Origin: Myxococcales bacterium
GTDB lineage: Bacteria; Myxococcota_A; Polyangia; Polyangiales; Polyangiaceae
Assembly (NCBI GenBank): GCA_016712525.1
Contig: JADJQX010000008.1
Location: 1,240,001 to 1,304,000, forward strand
Length of the DNA stretch: 64,000 bases
Direction of reading: 5' to 3'
Part shown: positions 53,058 through 61,330 of the stretch, piece by piece
Layout: every line of letters starts with the position of its first letter
Numbering within the stretch: the first letter of the stretch is position 1
Notes under the pieces: generated by a model
What the model saw: only the letters and a program-made list of their open reading frames with translations
The model's database searches: none
What the model was told of the DNA's origin: nothing
Made by a program: the position numbers and the translations under genes

Positions 53058-54233
53058 CTAAGGCGCGGACTTGAGGATCCGCTCGATCCGACGGGGGCCC
53101 TGGTTCTGCCGGTGGTGATGATCGAAGTAGACGTACTTGTTCGTCACGGCGATGGACCACACGTCACCAGAGACGAGCTGCCGCGGAGCCTCGGTGAAGG
53201 ACCCTCGGAAGAGCCCCGGACCATCCGAATGGGCGAGGTAGACGTGGGTCCTGTCGGCGACCATGTCGAACGTCTCCCTCGTGAAATACGATGCGACGGA
53301 GGGGGCCGCCCCGTCGGGCTTCGTGGCGACGAGCGCGTGCGCCCCCGCCCCGAAGGGTTGAAGCGCCCAAAGCCTCTCGCAATCGGAGGACACCAGGAAG
53401 GCACCCCGGCTCGTGCCCCCGTCGCTCGGGTCCGCGAGCGGGAACGTCCTCCCCGAGGGGAGCAGGGTACCCGAGCTCACCGTGAGGTCCGCGCTGCCCT
53501 CGCGGACGACCGCGACCTCACCGCCAAAGACGTCGGCTCCTGCGCGGTTCGGAGAGGGGAGCGCGAAGAAGCTCCCGCCGATGCGAGCTCCCGCGGACTC
53601 GATCGTCACCGGATCCTTGCGCTGGCTCGTGATGGCCCGCACGCGCTGGGACCCCGAGATCGCGGTCGGGGTGCACGTGGTGTCGCAGGACTTGGGCAAG
53701 CGCACCGCCTCGACGGCTTGATTGGGGGGGAAGGCGACCAGTACCTCGTCGTCGAGGAGGGCGAGCTTGGTCGGGGTCGCTGTCAGCGTGAACCAGACGA
53801 GCTCGGGGGTCGGCTCACCACCGTCTCCTCCGCGAATGGAAATGCGCTTGATCGCGCCACCCAAGGCGTTGCCGTCTCGGTCCGCGTTCTCGATCCAGTA
53901 GAGGTGGTTGGGGTCGGCCGCGAGCGAGAACGCCCATTGTCCGATGGTGACGTCCGTCACCTTCGACACCTCGCACGGGGCGCATGGGCTGGCGGTCCCT
54001 TCCGGGACACGGCATGCCCCGGCGTCCTGGGTGGCGGGGTCGGGCCCGGCCTCGACGCTCGCCTCGGCGCCGGACGAGCCGTCGAGTCCCGTAGTGCCAT
54101 CGGGGCCATCGGGGCCATGGGCGGCGTCGGGTGGGTCGCCTCCCTCTGCGCCGAACGTGGTGCACGCCTCGACGATACCCAAGGCCACACCGAGCGCCAT
54201 CATGCCTGCCCAAACGAAGGTCGAGGAGCGCAT
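53058..54233 (-). CDS. Lipoprotein, predicted beta-propeller
   Basis: 391 residues. Signal sequence ends GIVEAC (lipobox). A Gly/Asp/Pro linker precedes CRVPEGTASPCAPC, then propeller-like blades (AFSLAADPNHLYWIENADRDG, GGAIKRISIRGGD, FDMVADRTHVYLAHSDGPG, VWSIAVTNKYVYFDHH). A surface or periplasmic binding role is likely. TGaTACTCT ends 8 nt before ATG. Divergent from the methyltransferase gene, starts only 46 bp apart. Confidence 0.78.
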   Translation of the reverse strand: MRSSTFVWAGMMALGVALGIVEACTTFGAEGGDPPDAAHGPDGPDGTTGLDGSSGAEASVEAGPDPATQDAGACRVPEGTASPCAPCEVSKVTDVTIGQWAFSLAADPNHLYWIENADRDGNALGGAIKRISIRGGDGGEPTPELVWFTLTATPTKLALLDDEVLVAFPPNQAVEAVRLPKSCDTTCTPTAISGSQRVRAITSQRKDPVTIESAGARIGGSFFALPSPNRAGADVFGGEVAVVREGSADLTVSSGTLLPSGRTFPLADPSDGGTSRGAFLVSSDCERLWALQPFGAGAHALVATKPDGAAPSVASYFTRETFDMVADRTHVYLAHSDGPGLFRGSFTEAPRQLVSGDVWSIAVTNKYVYFDHHHRQNQGPRRIERILKSAP

Positions 54234-54241
54234 CTCGGACG

Positions 54242-54273
54242 AGAGTATCAGCTCTTCGGATTGCCGCTATCGT
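54242..54273. promoter_or_regulatory. Back-to-back leaderless promoters
   Basis: Minus-strand TACTCT (54247-54242, with TG upstream) and plus-strand TATCGT (54268-54273) serve ATG 54233 (-) and ATG 54280 (+). With only 46 bp between starts, the -35 regions overlap. Confidence 0.55.
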
Positions 54274-54279
54274 GGGCGC

Positions 54280-55101
54280 ATGAAGGTCCTCTCCTCGTCT
54301 CTCGCTGCCGTCATCCCCTTCGCCCTCGTCGCCATGGCGGCCGCGTGTGGCAACGCTCCGACGCCCTCCGCCCCGAGCCCTGCCCACGTGCCCGCGGCAC
54401 CGGCGCCCGCGCCGCCCACCATGGATGCGACGAGCGTGGTCGATGCGGCCGACCGGAGCCCCGACGACCGCGCGCTCGACGCGGGGCGGAAGCCGAAGGA
54501 GCTGCTCGCGTTCCTCGGCGTCACACGAGGCATGAAGGTCGGCGAGATCGCCGCGGGCACGGGCTACACGACCGAGCTGCTCGCGCGCGCGGTGGGCCCC
54601 GAGGGCAAGGTGTACGCTGAGAACAACCGCTTCGTCGTCGAGAAGTTCGCCGACAAACCCTGGGCCGCGCGCCTCGCGAAGCCCGTGAACGCGAACGTCG
54701 TGCGGGTGGACCGCGAGCTCGACGCGCCCTTCCCGCCCGAGGTGAAGGACCTCGACGTCGTCGTCGACGTGCTCTTCTACCACGACACCGTGTGGATGAA
54801 GACCGACCGCGCCGCGATGAACCGCGCCATCTTCGCGGCCCTCAAGCCCGGCGGCGCCTACGTGATCGTCGACCACTCGGGGCGCGCGGGCACCGGCACC
54901 ACCGAGACCGACACGCTCCACCGCATCGAGGAGAAGGTCGTGCGGGACGAGGTGCTCTCTGCGGGCTTCGTCTTCGAGCGCGAGGGGACCTTCCTCAAGA
55001 ACGACAAGGACTCCCGCGACTGGAACGCGTCGCCCCGCGCCGCGGCCGACAAACGCGGGACGAGCGACAGGTTCGTGCTCCGCTTCACGAAGCCTCGCTG
55101 A
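54280..55101 (+). CDS. Lipoprotein with SAM-dependent methyltransferase domain
   Basis: 273 residues. Lipobox VAMAAAC, then a Pro/Ala linker. From about residue 65 a class I methyltransferase fold: KVGEIAAGTGYTTELLARAVG (SAM loop), GKVYAENN, LDVVVDVLFYHD, GGAYVIVDHSGRAG, and C-terminal FVLRFTK. A methyltransferase outside the cytoplasm is odd because SAM is cytoplasmic; the domain may be repurposed. ATG is 6 nt after TATCGT. Confidence 0.82.
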   Translation: MKVLSSSLAAVIPFALVAMAAACGNAPTPSAPSPAHVPAAPAPAPPTMDATSVVDAADRSPDDRALDAGRKPKELLAFLGVTRGMKVGEIAAGTGYTTELLARAVGPEGKVYAENNRFVVEKFADKPWAARLAKPVNANVVRVDRELDAPFPPEVKDLDVVVDVLFYHDTVWMKTDRAAMNRAIFAALKPGGAYVIVDHSGRAGTGTTETDTLHRIEEKVVRDEVLSAGFVFEREGTFLKNDKDSRDWNASPRAAADKRGTSDRFVLRFTKPR

Positions 55102-55125
55102 GCCTCGCCGAGCACCGCGGCGCGC

Positions 55126-56475
55126 TCAGCCTCGCGGCGGGATCCCGTAGCGCTTCATCTTCTCGAGCAGGGTCATGCGAGAGACCGCGAGGAGGCGGGC
55201 GGCGGCGCTCTGGTTCCCACCCGTCTCGGCGAGGGCGCGACGGATGGCCTCGGCCTCGAACGCCGCGACCTGCTCGCGGAGCGGACCTCCGCCCGGTGCG
55301 GACGACTCCGAAGGCGCCGAGGGGCCGGTGATCCGCGCGAGCGCTGTCTCGTCGAGCTCCGTGTCGGGCTCGGCGCGGGCGAGCAGGGACGCGCAGAGGT
55401 TCTCGAGCTCGCGCACGTTGCCCGGGTAGTCGCGGCGTGCGAGGGCGGCGACGAGCCCCTCCGTGAAGCGCACGGCGCCGAGGTCGAAGCGCTCGGCGTA
55501 CCGCGCGCGGAACGTCTCGACGAGGAGCGGCACGTCCTCGCGGCGCTCGCGGAGGGGCGGCACGACGATCTCGACGACCGCGACGCGGAAGTAGAGGTCC
55601 TCGCGGAAGCGCCCCTCGGCGACGCGCCTCCGGAGGTCCTCGTGGGTCGACGCGACGAGGCGCATGTCGACCGGCACGGGCCGCTGCGCGCCGAGGGGCA
55701 GCACCTCGCGCTCTTGGAGCACGCGGAGGAGCTTCGCTTGTGTGCCCGGGGTGAGCTCGGCGATCTCGTCGAGCACGAGGGTGCCTCCGTGCGCGCGCTG
55801 CACGTGGCCGACCCGCGCCGACGTGGCCCCCGTGAACGCGCCCTTCTCGTGCCCGAAGAGCTCCGACTCGACGAGCGACTCGGTGAGCGCCGCCGCGTTG
55901 AGGCGCACGCACGGCCCGTCGCGACGAGGGGAGGCCGCGTGCAGCACCGAGGCGAAGAGCTCCTTGCCCGTGCCGGTCTCGCCGCGGAGGAGCACCGTCA
56001 CGTCGCGCGCGCCGATGCGCTTCGCGTCGCCGAGGGCCCGGAGGAGCGCCGGGGACTCGCCCACGATGCGCTTGCCGGAGACCCGCTCGACGCGGCTCGT
56101 GAAGGCCTGGGCGCGGAGGGCGCGGGCCTCGAGGGCGCGCGTCACGACGAGCCTGAGCTCCTCGACGGCGAAGGGCTTGCGCACGTAGCCGTACGCGCCC
56201 TCGCGCCACGCGCGCACCGCGGTGGCCTCGCTGCCCTGCGCCGTGAGCATCACCACGGGGCGCTCGGGATCGTCGGCGCGTGACGCGGCGAGCACGCCGA
56301 ACCCGTCGACCCCGGGCATCACCAGATCGGTGAGCACGAGATCGGCGCCGGAGAGATCCTCGTTGGCCTCGTCGAACGAGGCGCGCGCGACCACGTGGAT
56401 CCCCATGGGCTCGAGGGCGTCCTCCAGCGCGAAGCGCACCGCCGCGTCGTCCTCGACCACGAGCACCTTGGGCAT
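55126..56475 (-). CDS. NtrC-family sigma-54 response regulator
   Basis: 449 residues. Receiver domain 1-118 with phospho-acceptor Asp50 (LVLTDLVMPG) and Lys100. AAA+ domain with Walker A GETGTGKE (165-172), the sigma-54 contact loop GAFTGA (212-217) and LDEIAELTP. C-terminal Fis-type HTH (NQSAAARLLAVSRMTLLEKM). It activates sigma-54 promoters when phosphorylated. The start overlaps the histidine kinase stop (TGATG), so the pair is coupled. The barrel gene at 7484 has a sigma-54 promoter, but no link is shown. Confidence 0.93.
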   Translation of the reverse strand: MPKVLVVEDDAAVRFALEDALEPMGIHVVARASFDEANEDLSGADLVLTDLVMPGVDGFGVLAASRADDPERPVVMLTAQGSEATAVRAWREGAYGYVRKPFAVEELRLVVTRALEARALRAQAFTSRVERVSGKRIVGESPALLRALGDAKRIGARDVTVLLRGETGTGKELFASVLHAASPRRDGPCVRLNAAALTESLVESELFGHEKGAFTGATSARVGHVQRAHGGTLVLDEIAELTPGTQAKLLRVLQEREVLPLGAQRPVPVDMRLVASTHEDLRRRVAEGRFREDLYFRVAVVEIVVPPLRERREDVPLLVETFRARYAERFDLGAVRFTEGLVAALARRDYPGNVRELENLCASLLARAEPDTELDETALARITGPSAPSESSAPGGGPLREQVAAFEAEAIRRALAETGGNQSAAARLLAVSRMTLLEKMKRYGIPPRG

Positions 56476-57806
56476 CACGACTCTCCCTTCGTCACGCCCG
56501 GCCCCAGGCGCAGCACGGCCCGTGTCCCGCCGCCCTCGCGCGGGAGGACCTCCAGGGTGCCTCCGTGGAGCTCGGCGACACGTCGCGCGTGCGCGAGCCC
56601 GAGCCCCGTGCCGCCCGTTTTGTTCGTCACGAACGGATCGCCGAGGTGCGCGCGGATCTCGGAGGCGACGCCGTGCCCACGGTCGCACACGGTGACGACG
56701 GGCTCGGGCCCATGCGTGAGCGTGACCTCGACGTGGGCGCCGCGCGGAGAGGCCTCGATCGCGTTCTGCACGAGGTTCTGCGCGGCCTCGTGCACGCGCC
56801 GCGGGTCGACCGTGAAGGTGCGCGAGGCCTCGTCGGGGAGGGTGAGGCCCACGGTCGCTCCGGCGCGCGTCGCGCGGCCCTCGAGCGTCGCGACGACCGC
56901 CGTGAGCACCGCGCCGAGGTCGCACGGGCGCGCGTCGACGGACTCGAGCGGGCGCGCGAGCGCGGCGTACCCTTCGACGATCTCTTGGATGCGCGAGACC
57001 TCGGCGAGCACGACCTCGAGGCGCTCGGCGTCGCGCGAGGTACCCTGCCCTCTCGCGCGGGCGCGCTCGGCCATGCCCTCGGCGAGGGCGCGCACGGCGG
57101 TGAGCGGGTTCTTCACCTCGTGAGCGAGGCGCGAGCCTACGAGCTCGAGCTCCTTCGTGCGCGCGGCGCTCGCGGCGGCCAGGGCGGACATCGCGGCGTC
57201 TCGGTCGTGGACGGCGCGGACGTGCGCGCCCGTGAGCCCCGAGACGCCGACGCGGAGCAAGAGGGCCGACGCCGCCACGGCGAGCCCGAGCACCGGCGCG
57301 GCCGCATGCCTGGGCAGCGCGAGGTCGGGGACGAACGCCGTCACGAGCGCCGAGGAGAGCACGACGAGCGCGAGCATCACGAGCAGCCGGCGCTCCTCGC
57401 GCGAGGGCCCGAACGCGGCGAACCCGATGCCGAGCGGCGCGAACAGCATGGGGACGAGTGGGCTCACGATGCCGCCCGTGAGGCTCATGGCGCCCCCGAT
57501 GCCGAGCACGGTGAGCGCGAGCGACCGCGCGAGGTCCGCGGGCGTGACGGGGCCCTTGGCGGCGCGCGCGCGCTCCACGAAGAAGACGCCCAAGAGAAGC
57601 GACGCGCCGACGCCGAGGGGCGCGAGGCGCTCCTTCGGGACACCCGAGAGCGCGAGCACCGCGGCCGTCACGGCGAAGAACGGGCCGAGCACGAGGGGAC
57701 GTGTGCGGAGGAAGGCCGTCGCGGCGAGGCGGAGCCGCTCGGTGCCCGCGTGGGCCGAGACGCCCTCGTGTCGGGCTTCGCCGAGCTCGGCGCGCGTGTC
57801 GTGCAT
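56475..57806 (-). CDS. Membrane sensor histidine kinase
   Basis: 443 residues. About six membrane helices in residues 35-190 (LVLGPFFAVTAAVLAL, LGVGASLLLGVFFV, and so on), then HisKA with His229 (SRLAHEVKNPLTAVRAL), N box NLVQNAIEAS, G1 VCDRGHGV and G2 GGTGLGLAHARR. It has no periplasmic sensor domain, so the membrane segments may sense directly. TACTCC ends 7 nt before ATG. Partner of the overlapping NtrC-type regulator. Confidence 0.93.
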   Translation of the reverse strand: MHDTRAELGEARHEGVSAHAGTERLRLAATAFLRTRPLVLGPFFAVTAAVLALSGVPKERLAPLGVGASLLLGVFFVERARAAKGPVTPADLARSLALTVLGIGGAMSLTGGIVSPLVPMLFAPLGIGFAAFGPSREERRLLVMLALVVLSSALVTAFVPDLALPRHAAAPVLGLAVAASALLLRVGVSGLTGAHVRAVHDRDAAMSALAAASAARTKELELVGSRLAHEVKNPLTAVRALAEGMAERARARGQGTSRDAERLEVVLAEVSRIQEIVEGYAALARPLESVDARPCDLGAVLTAVVATLEGRATRAGATVGLTLPDEASRTFTVDPRRVHEAAQNLVQNAIEASPRGAHVEVTLTHGPEPVVTVCDRGHGVASEIRAHLGDPFVTNKTGGTGLGLAHARRVAELHGGTLEVLPREGGGTRAVLRLGPGVTKGES

Positions 57807-57813
57807 GAGTCTT

Positions 57814-57819
57814 GGAGTA
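57814..57819 (-). promoter_or_regulatory. -10 TACTCC for two-component operon
   Basis: Followed by aagactc and ATG 57806; leaderless start predicted. Confidence 0.4.
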
Positions 57820-57972
57820 CCGCACTTCGGCGACGGGCGGATCTCCGACCCACGCCGCTCGGCGGCTGTACGGATTCCCTTACAGGTGCACGGACGACGA
57901 GGCAGCGGCGGGAGGCGCGGAGCCCTGTTTTCTCGGCGTCGCGCGTGGCATGGCGCGCGCAATGGGGCGGCC

Positions 57973-58701
57973 ATGAACACCCTCGCCGCCGTCGTCGTCG
58001 CGCTCGCCGTCACAGAAATCTTCCTGCTCACGAGGGGAGCCCACGAGGCCGCCCGCCTCGCCGAGCTCCCCGAGGCCGAGCGGCGCGCCGTGACGGTGCG
58101 TGTGCCGCTCGTGCTCGCGGGGTGGCTCGCGGTGGTGCTCGCTCTCGCCGCGGCGGGGGTGCTCGCGAGGTTCGACGCGAAGCCTCCTCCCATGATGCTC
58201 GTGCTCGCGGGCAGCATGGGGCTCTTCGCGTTCGGCACGAGCCGGCCCGTCGTGGGCGCGATGCTCCGCGCGGCGCCGCTCACGTTCCCGGTGCTGGTGC
58301 AGGCCATGCGAGTCCCCATCGAGCTCTTCTTGCACGGTCTCTACCGCGAGGGCCGCTTCCCGGTGCACCTCACGTTCGAGGGTCGGAACCTCGACATCCT
58401 CGTGGGCCTCACGGCGCCCGTCGTCGCCTACCTCGTGCACACCGGGAGGCTCGGCGCGCGCGGGCTCGCGGCGTGGAACGTGATGGGTCTCGGGCTGCTC
58501 GCGAACATCGTGGGCATGGCGCTCACGACGATGCCCGGTCCGCTCCACCTCGACTGGCCGGGGGTGTCGAACACGGTGGTAGCCGAGGCGCCGTTCGTGC
58601 TGCTGCCGGCGTTGCTCGTGCCGGTCGCGCTCGTCGCGCATCTGGCGTCGCTGCGGCAGTGCGCCTCGGCGGTGAGAGCCGAGTCACCACGCGAGGCGTG
58701 A
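57973..58701 (+). CDS. Multi-pass membrane protein
   Basis: 242 residues with about seven hydrophobic helices (LAAVVVALAVTEIFLL, VPLVLAGWLAVVLALAAAGVL, MMLVLAGSMGLFAFG, NVMGLGLLANIVGMAL, FVLLPALLVPVALVAHLASL). Between them is PIELFLHGLYREGRFPVHLTFEGRN. No catalytic motif recognised. Start ATG 57973 begins directly with the first helix; the frame is open much further upstream but antisense to the histidine kinase. Divergent from the two-component operon. Confidence 0.8.
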   Translation: MNTLAAVVVALAVTEIFLLTRGAHEAARLAELPEAERRAVTVRVPLVLAGWLAVVLALAAAGVLARFDAKPPPMMLVLAGSMGLFAFGTSRPVVGAMLRAAPLTFPVLVQAMRVPIELFLHGLYREGRFPVHLTFEGRNLDILVGLTAPVVAYLVHTGRLGARGLAAWNVMGLGLLANIVGMALTTMPGPLHLDWPGVSNTVVAEAPFVLLPALLVPVALVAHLASLRQCASAVRAESPREA

Positions 58702-59025
58702 AGCTCTCCGGCTCTCTCTCCCCGCTCCCCGCTCCCCGCTCGCCCGTGCCCGTGCCCGCCTCTCCCCCTCTCCCCCGTGCCCGTGCCCGTGCCCGTGCCC
58801 GCCTCTCCCCGCTCCCCTCTCCCCCGTGCCCGTGCCCGTGCCCGTGCCCGTGCCCGCCTCTCCCCGCTCTCCCCTCTCCCCTCTCGCCCGCGCCCCAAGC
58901 TCCCAGGCGCAGACGGACTTCACGCACATCGCCCATCGCCGCTCCCCCACGAGCCCCTTCCCACGCGCGACTTCACTGGTACCCTCCTCGGCGCGCGTGA
59001 CCGCGCACTTCCCCGGAGGGGTCCC
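58702..59025. other. 324-bp intergenic region dominated by C-rich repeats
   Basis: No gene. About 180 bp are the compound (GTGCCC)n / CTCTCCCC repeat; the rest is the leader of the next gene, with GGAGG at 59015-59019. Confidence 0.7.
58711..58893. repeat. Compound C-rich microsatellite, G-quadruplex-prone
   Basis: Blocks of CGTGCC hexamers (about 2, 4 and 5 units) alternate with CTCTCCCC-type tracts. The minus strand has many closely spaced GGG runs. Open in all frames but without real protein character. Confidence 0.85.
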
Positions 59026-60039
59026 ATGGCTGCCAAGAAGACGAAGAAGACCGCGACGACGACCGCCACGAAAAAGGCCCCCGCCAAATCGAAGAAGGCC
59101 GGCACGAAGGCCGCCACGAAGCCCAAGGCCGCCACGAAACCCAAGGCCGCCACCAAGGCGAAGAAAGCCAAGCCCCCGAAGGCCCCGAAGCCGAAGAAGC
59201 TCCCGAAGGCCACGCGGCGTGTCGTGGAGGATCTCGGGCTCTTGCTCGAGGGCAGCACGGTCACGCTGGTGGAGCCGAAGGTGTCGGCGGCGACGAAGGC
59301 TGCGACCTCGTCGGCCATGGCGACGCCACCCGCCATCCCGACGAAGGCCATGCGCGCCGAGTGCGCTGCGCTCCTCAAGGCCGCCAAAGCCGACTTCGAC
59401 GCGCTCTCGAGCCGAGGCATCACCAAGGCCGATCTCACCCAGCTCAAGGAGTCCATCGAGCTCACGCGCTTCTACGACGCGAAGGTGCGCATCGAGTCGT
59501 CGAAGAGCCGCTCGGCCGAAGAGATCGCCCTCGAGGAGCGCGCCAAGGACCTCCGCAGCGAAGCGCTCGCGATCCTCACGTTCGCTCTCGTGCCCGAGGA
59601 GGCCACGCCCGAGGGAGAGAAAGCCGCCGAGCGCATCGACGGCATTCGCGAGGGGGAGGGAATCGACGACCTCGTCGCCGACACGACCGACACGGCGACC
59701 TTTCTCATCGAAGAGAAGCGCGCCATCGCCGCCATCGGCGAAGATCCGGTCGCCTTGGCAGCCGAGCTCACCGACGTGGGCAAGCGCCTCGAAGACCTCG
59801 TCGCCACGAGGCGCGGCGCAAAGGGCGCTTCCCCCGACGTGACCCTCCGCGACCGCGCGGCGAACGCCCTGTGGGCCGTCGCGAACAAGATCCGCCGGGC
59901 GGGCCGGTTCCACTTCCGCAACGACGCGAAGCGCGCCAAGAGCTACGCGAGCACATACAACCGCGTCCGCCGCGCCGTTGCCAAGGCCAAGGCAACCCGC
60001 GCCGCGAGGAAGAGTACGCCGAGCTCGGCCGAGGGCTGA
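59026..60039 (+). CDS. Histone-H1-like Lys/Ala-rich tail with helical domain
   Basis: 337 residues. GGAGG 6 nt upstream fixes ATG. Residues 1-65 are Lys/Ala/Thr/Pro-rich with repeated KPKAATKPKAATKA units as in histone H1 or AlgP-like proteins. The remainder is mostly helical (AECAALLKAAKADFDALSSRG, EEIALEERAKDLRSEALAILTFAL) and ends in a second basic region (NRVRRAVAKAKATRAARK). Probably DNA- or RNA-associated. No defined family for the helical core. Confidence 0.78.
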   Translation: MAAKKTKKTATTTATKKAPAKSKKAGTKAATKPKAATKPKAATKAKKAKPPKAPKPKKLPKATRRVVEDLGLLLEGSTVTLVEPKVSAATKAATSSAMATPPAIPTKAMRAECAALLKAAKADFDALSSRGITKADLTQLKESIELTRFYDAKVRIESSKSRSAEEIALEERAKDLRSEALAILTFALVPEEATPEGEKAAERIDGIREGEGIDDLVADTTDTATFLIEEKRAIAAIGEDPVALAAELTDVGKRLEDLVATRRGAKGASPDVTLRDRAANALWAVANKIRRAGRFHFRNDAKRAKSYASTYNRVRRAVAKAKATRAARKSTPSSAEG

Positions 60040-60437
60040 GCTCGCGCCTCGATCTCAAGCGGCTAGCTCCTCACGATGGCCACGCCCTTTGGACCGCATG
60101 GCCCGTGCGTGGCCTTCGTACATCCGACCATGCGGTTGCCCGGCCCGAACCCGCTCGGTGCCACGCCGATCGTGTCGATGGGGGCGAAGTTGCGATCGGA
60201 CATGCCTTCCCCCCCGATCGGACATGCCTTCCCCCCCGATCGGACATGCCTTCCCCCCCGATCGGACGTGCCTTCCCCCCCGATCGGACGTGCCTTCCCC
60301 CCCGATCGGGCAGCCTTCCCTCGCGATCGGAGGCCTCTCCCCCGCGATCGCAGGGCTCTCCTTCGCGGTCGCGGAGGGCGTGGTCGTGGCCAACGCGTCT
60401 GTCGAAGCTCGCGACCGCGCCAATGCGCGCGCCCGGG
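60040..60437. other. 398-bp intergenic region with 22-bp tandem array
   Basis: No supported gene. The left part has inverted arms CCGCATGG (60094-60101) and CCATGCGG (60128-60135); the right part is the tandem array. Both flanking genes converge on it. Confidence 0.65.
60193..60365. repeat. Iteron-like 21-22-bp tandem repeat array
   Basis: Five near-identical 22-bp units (cgatcggacatgccttcccc plus cc) start at 60193, 60215, 60237, 60259 and 60281, followed by three decayed 21-bp units at 60303, 60324 and 60345. Each keeps CGATCG. The period is two helical turns. There are no spacers, so it is not CRISPR. Confidence 0.9.
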
Positions 60438-61190
60438 TCAGGGCTGCTCGAAGCAGTAGATGCGGCGCTTCTGGTTGCAGGTGTCCTCGCCCGCGCTCTG
60501 CCACTCGGCGTTCCCGCGCTGCGCGAGGCCCACACGGCCCTGGAGGTTGAACGTCCCGTTTTGCCACCTCCCGCAGTGCTGGCCCGAGGCGATGTTCCCG
60601 TTCATGCCCGTCCACACGAAGTCCTGCGCCGTCATCGGGAGCTGCGACTTCGTCTCGGTCATCGTGATCGGGCGCAGGATGGCCCCCGTGCGAAGGAGCG
60701 CCTTGCTCGCGACCACGAGCGCCACCTCGTTCGCGAGGAACCAGCCCCCCGGCACGTCTTGGAGTCGGTCGGCGGGGTGGGTCTCGGAGGCGGGGTCGGC
60801 CACGTAGGCGAGCCATCGGCGCGATCCGAGCAGGCTCCCACCGAGCCCCGTGCACTGGCTGTCCATCGCCCCGCGCCCGCCCATCCCCGGCGCGCCGTCG
60901 TAGGTCATGCTCGAGACGAACACGCGGAACGGGGCGACGGCCGCGTCCGATGGAGGCGCGGCGTCCACGGCGAGACCTGCGTCGGCGGGCGCGGCGTCCA
61001 CCGCGAGACCTGCGTCGGCGGGCGCGGCGTCCGCGGTCGCGGGGGGAGCCCCTGCGTCTTCGGCCCGGACCGGCTCGTCGCCGACACACGCGGCGAGCGC
61101 GGCTCCTCCCAGGACGAGGGCCAGGGCCATCCACGGCTTGCGAGAGGACGCCCGCGCGGTGGGCGCGTTGGGCACGCACGATCGACGCAT
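60438..61190 (-). CDS. Lipoprotein with DUF1554-like domain
   Basis: 250 residues. Lipobox GGAALAAC. Linker contains a duplicated unit (DAAPADAGLAV). From about residue 88: FRVFVSSMTYDGAPGM, MDSQCTGLGGS, RWLAYVADPASE, TGMNGNIASGQHC, and final RRIYCFEQP, matching the pattern of the C-terminal domain of the lipoprotein at 45.2 kb. Probably a surface binding domain. TATTCT ends 6 nt before ATG. Confidence 0.82.
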   Translation of the reverse strand: MRRSCVPNAPTARASSRKPWMALALVLGGAALAACVGDEPVRAEDAGAPPATADAAPADAGLAVDAAPADAGLAVDAAPPSDAAVAPFRVFVSSMTYDGAPGMGGRGAMDSQCTGLGGSLLGSRRWLAYVADPASETHPADRLQDVPGGWFLANEVALVVASKALLRTGAILRPITMTETKSQLPMTAQDFVWTGMNGNIASGQHCGRWQNGTFNLQGRVGLAQRGNAEWQSAGEDTCNQKRRIYCFEQP

Positions 61191-61196
61191 CGTAGG

Positions 61197-61202
61197 AGAA
61201 TA
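61197..61202 (-). promoter_or_regulatory. -10 TATTCT for leaderless lipoprotein gene
   Basis: Followed by cctacg and ATG 61190. Confidence 0.5.
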
Positions 61203-61285
61203 GGCGGAGAGCCCGCTCGCGACAGGGGTTTTCGAGAAGGGCGTTCGCGGGGTGTGGGCGGGCAGGTGGGCGCGGCGCGCGAGAG

Positions 61286-61301
61286 CCGACCGACGTTGGC
61301 G
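61286..61301 (-). repeat. Third copy of the 2-kb element core
   Basis: The minus strand reads cgccaacgtcggtcgg, identical over 16 nt to 2006-2021 and over 15 nt to 1846-1860. It lies about 95 bp upstream of the lipoprotein ATG. Confidence 0.6.
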
Positions 61302-61330
61302 CTAAGTCGCTGAAACCACGGTGACGCCCC

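Noticed and set aside
58711..58893. Protein-coding low-complexity region (Pro-Val or Ala-Arg repeats)
   Set aside because: Open in several frames on both strands only because the hexamer lacks stop codons; lies between well-defined genes.
60193..60365. CRISPR array or repeat-protein gene
   Set aside because: Units are directly adjacent with no spacers, and a 22-bp period is not a multiple of 3, so every frame reads a different repeat peptide.
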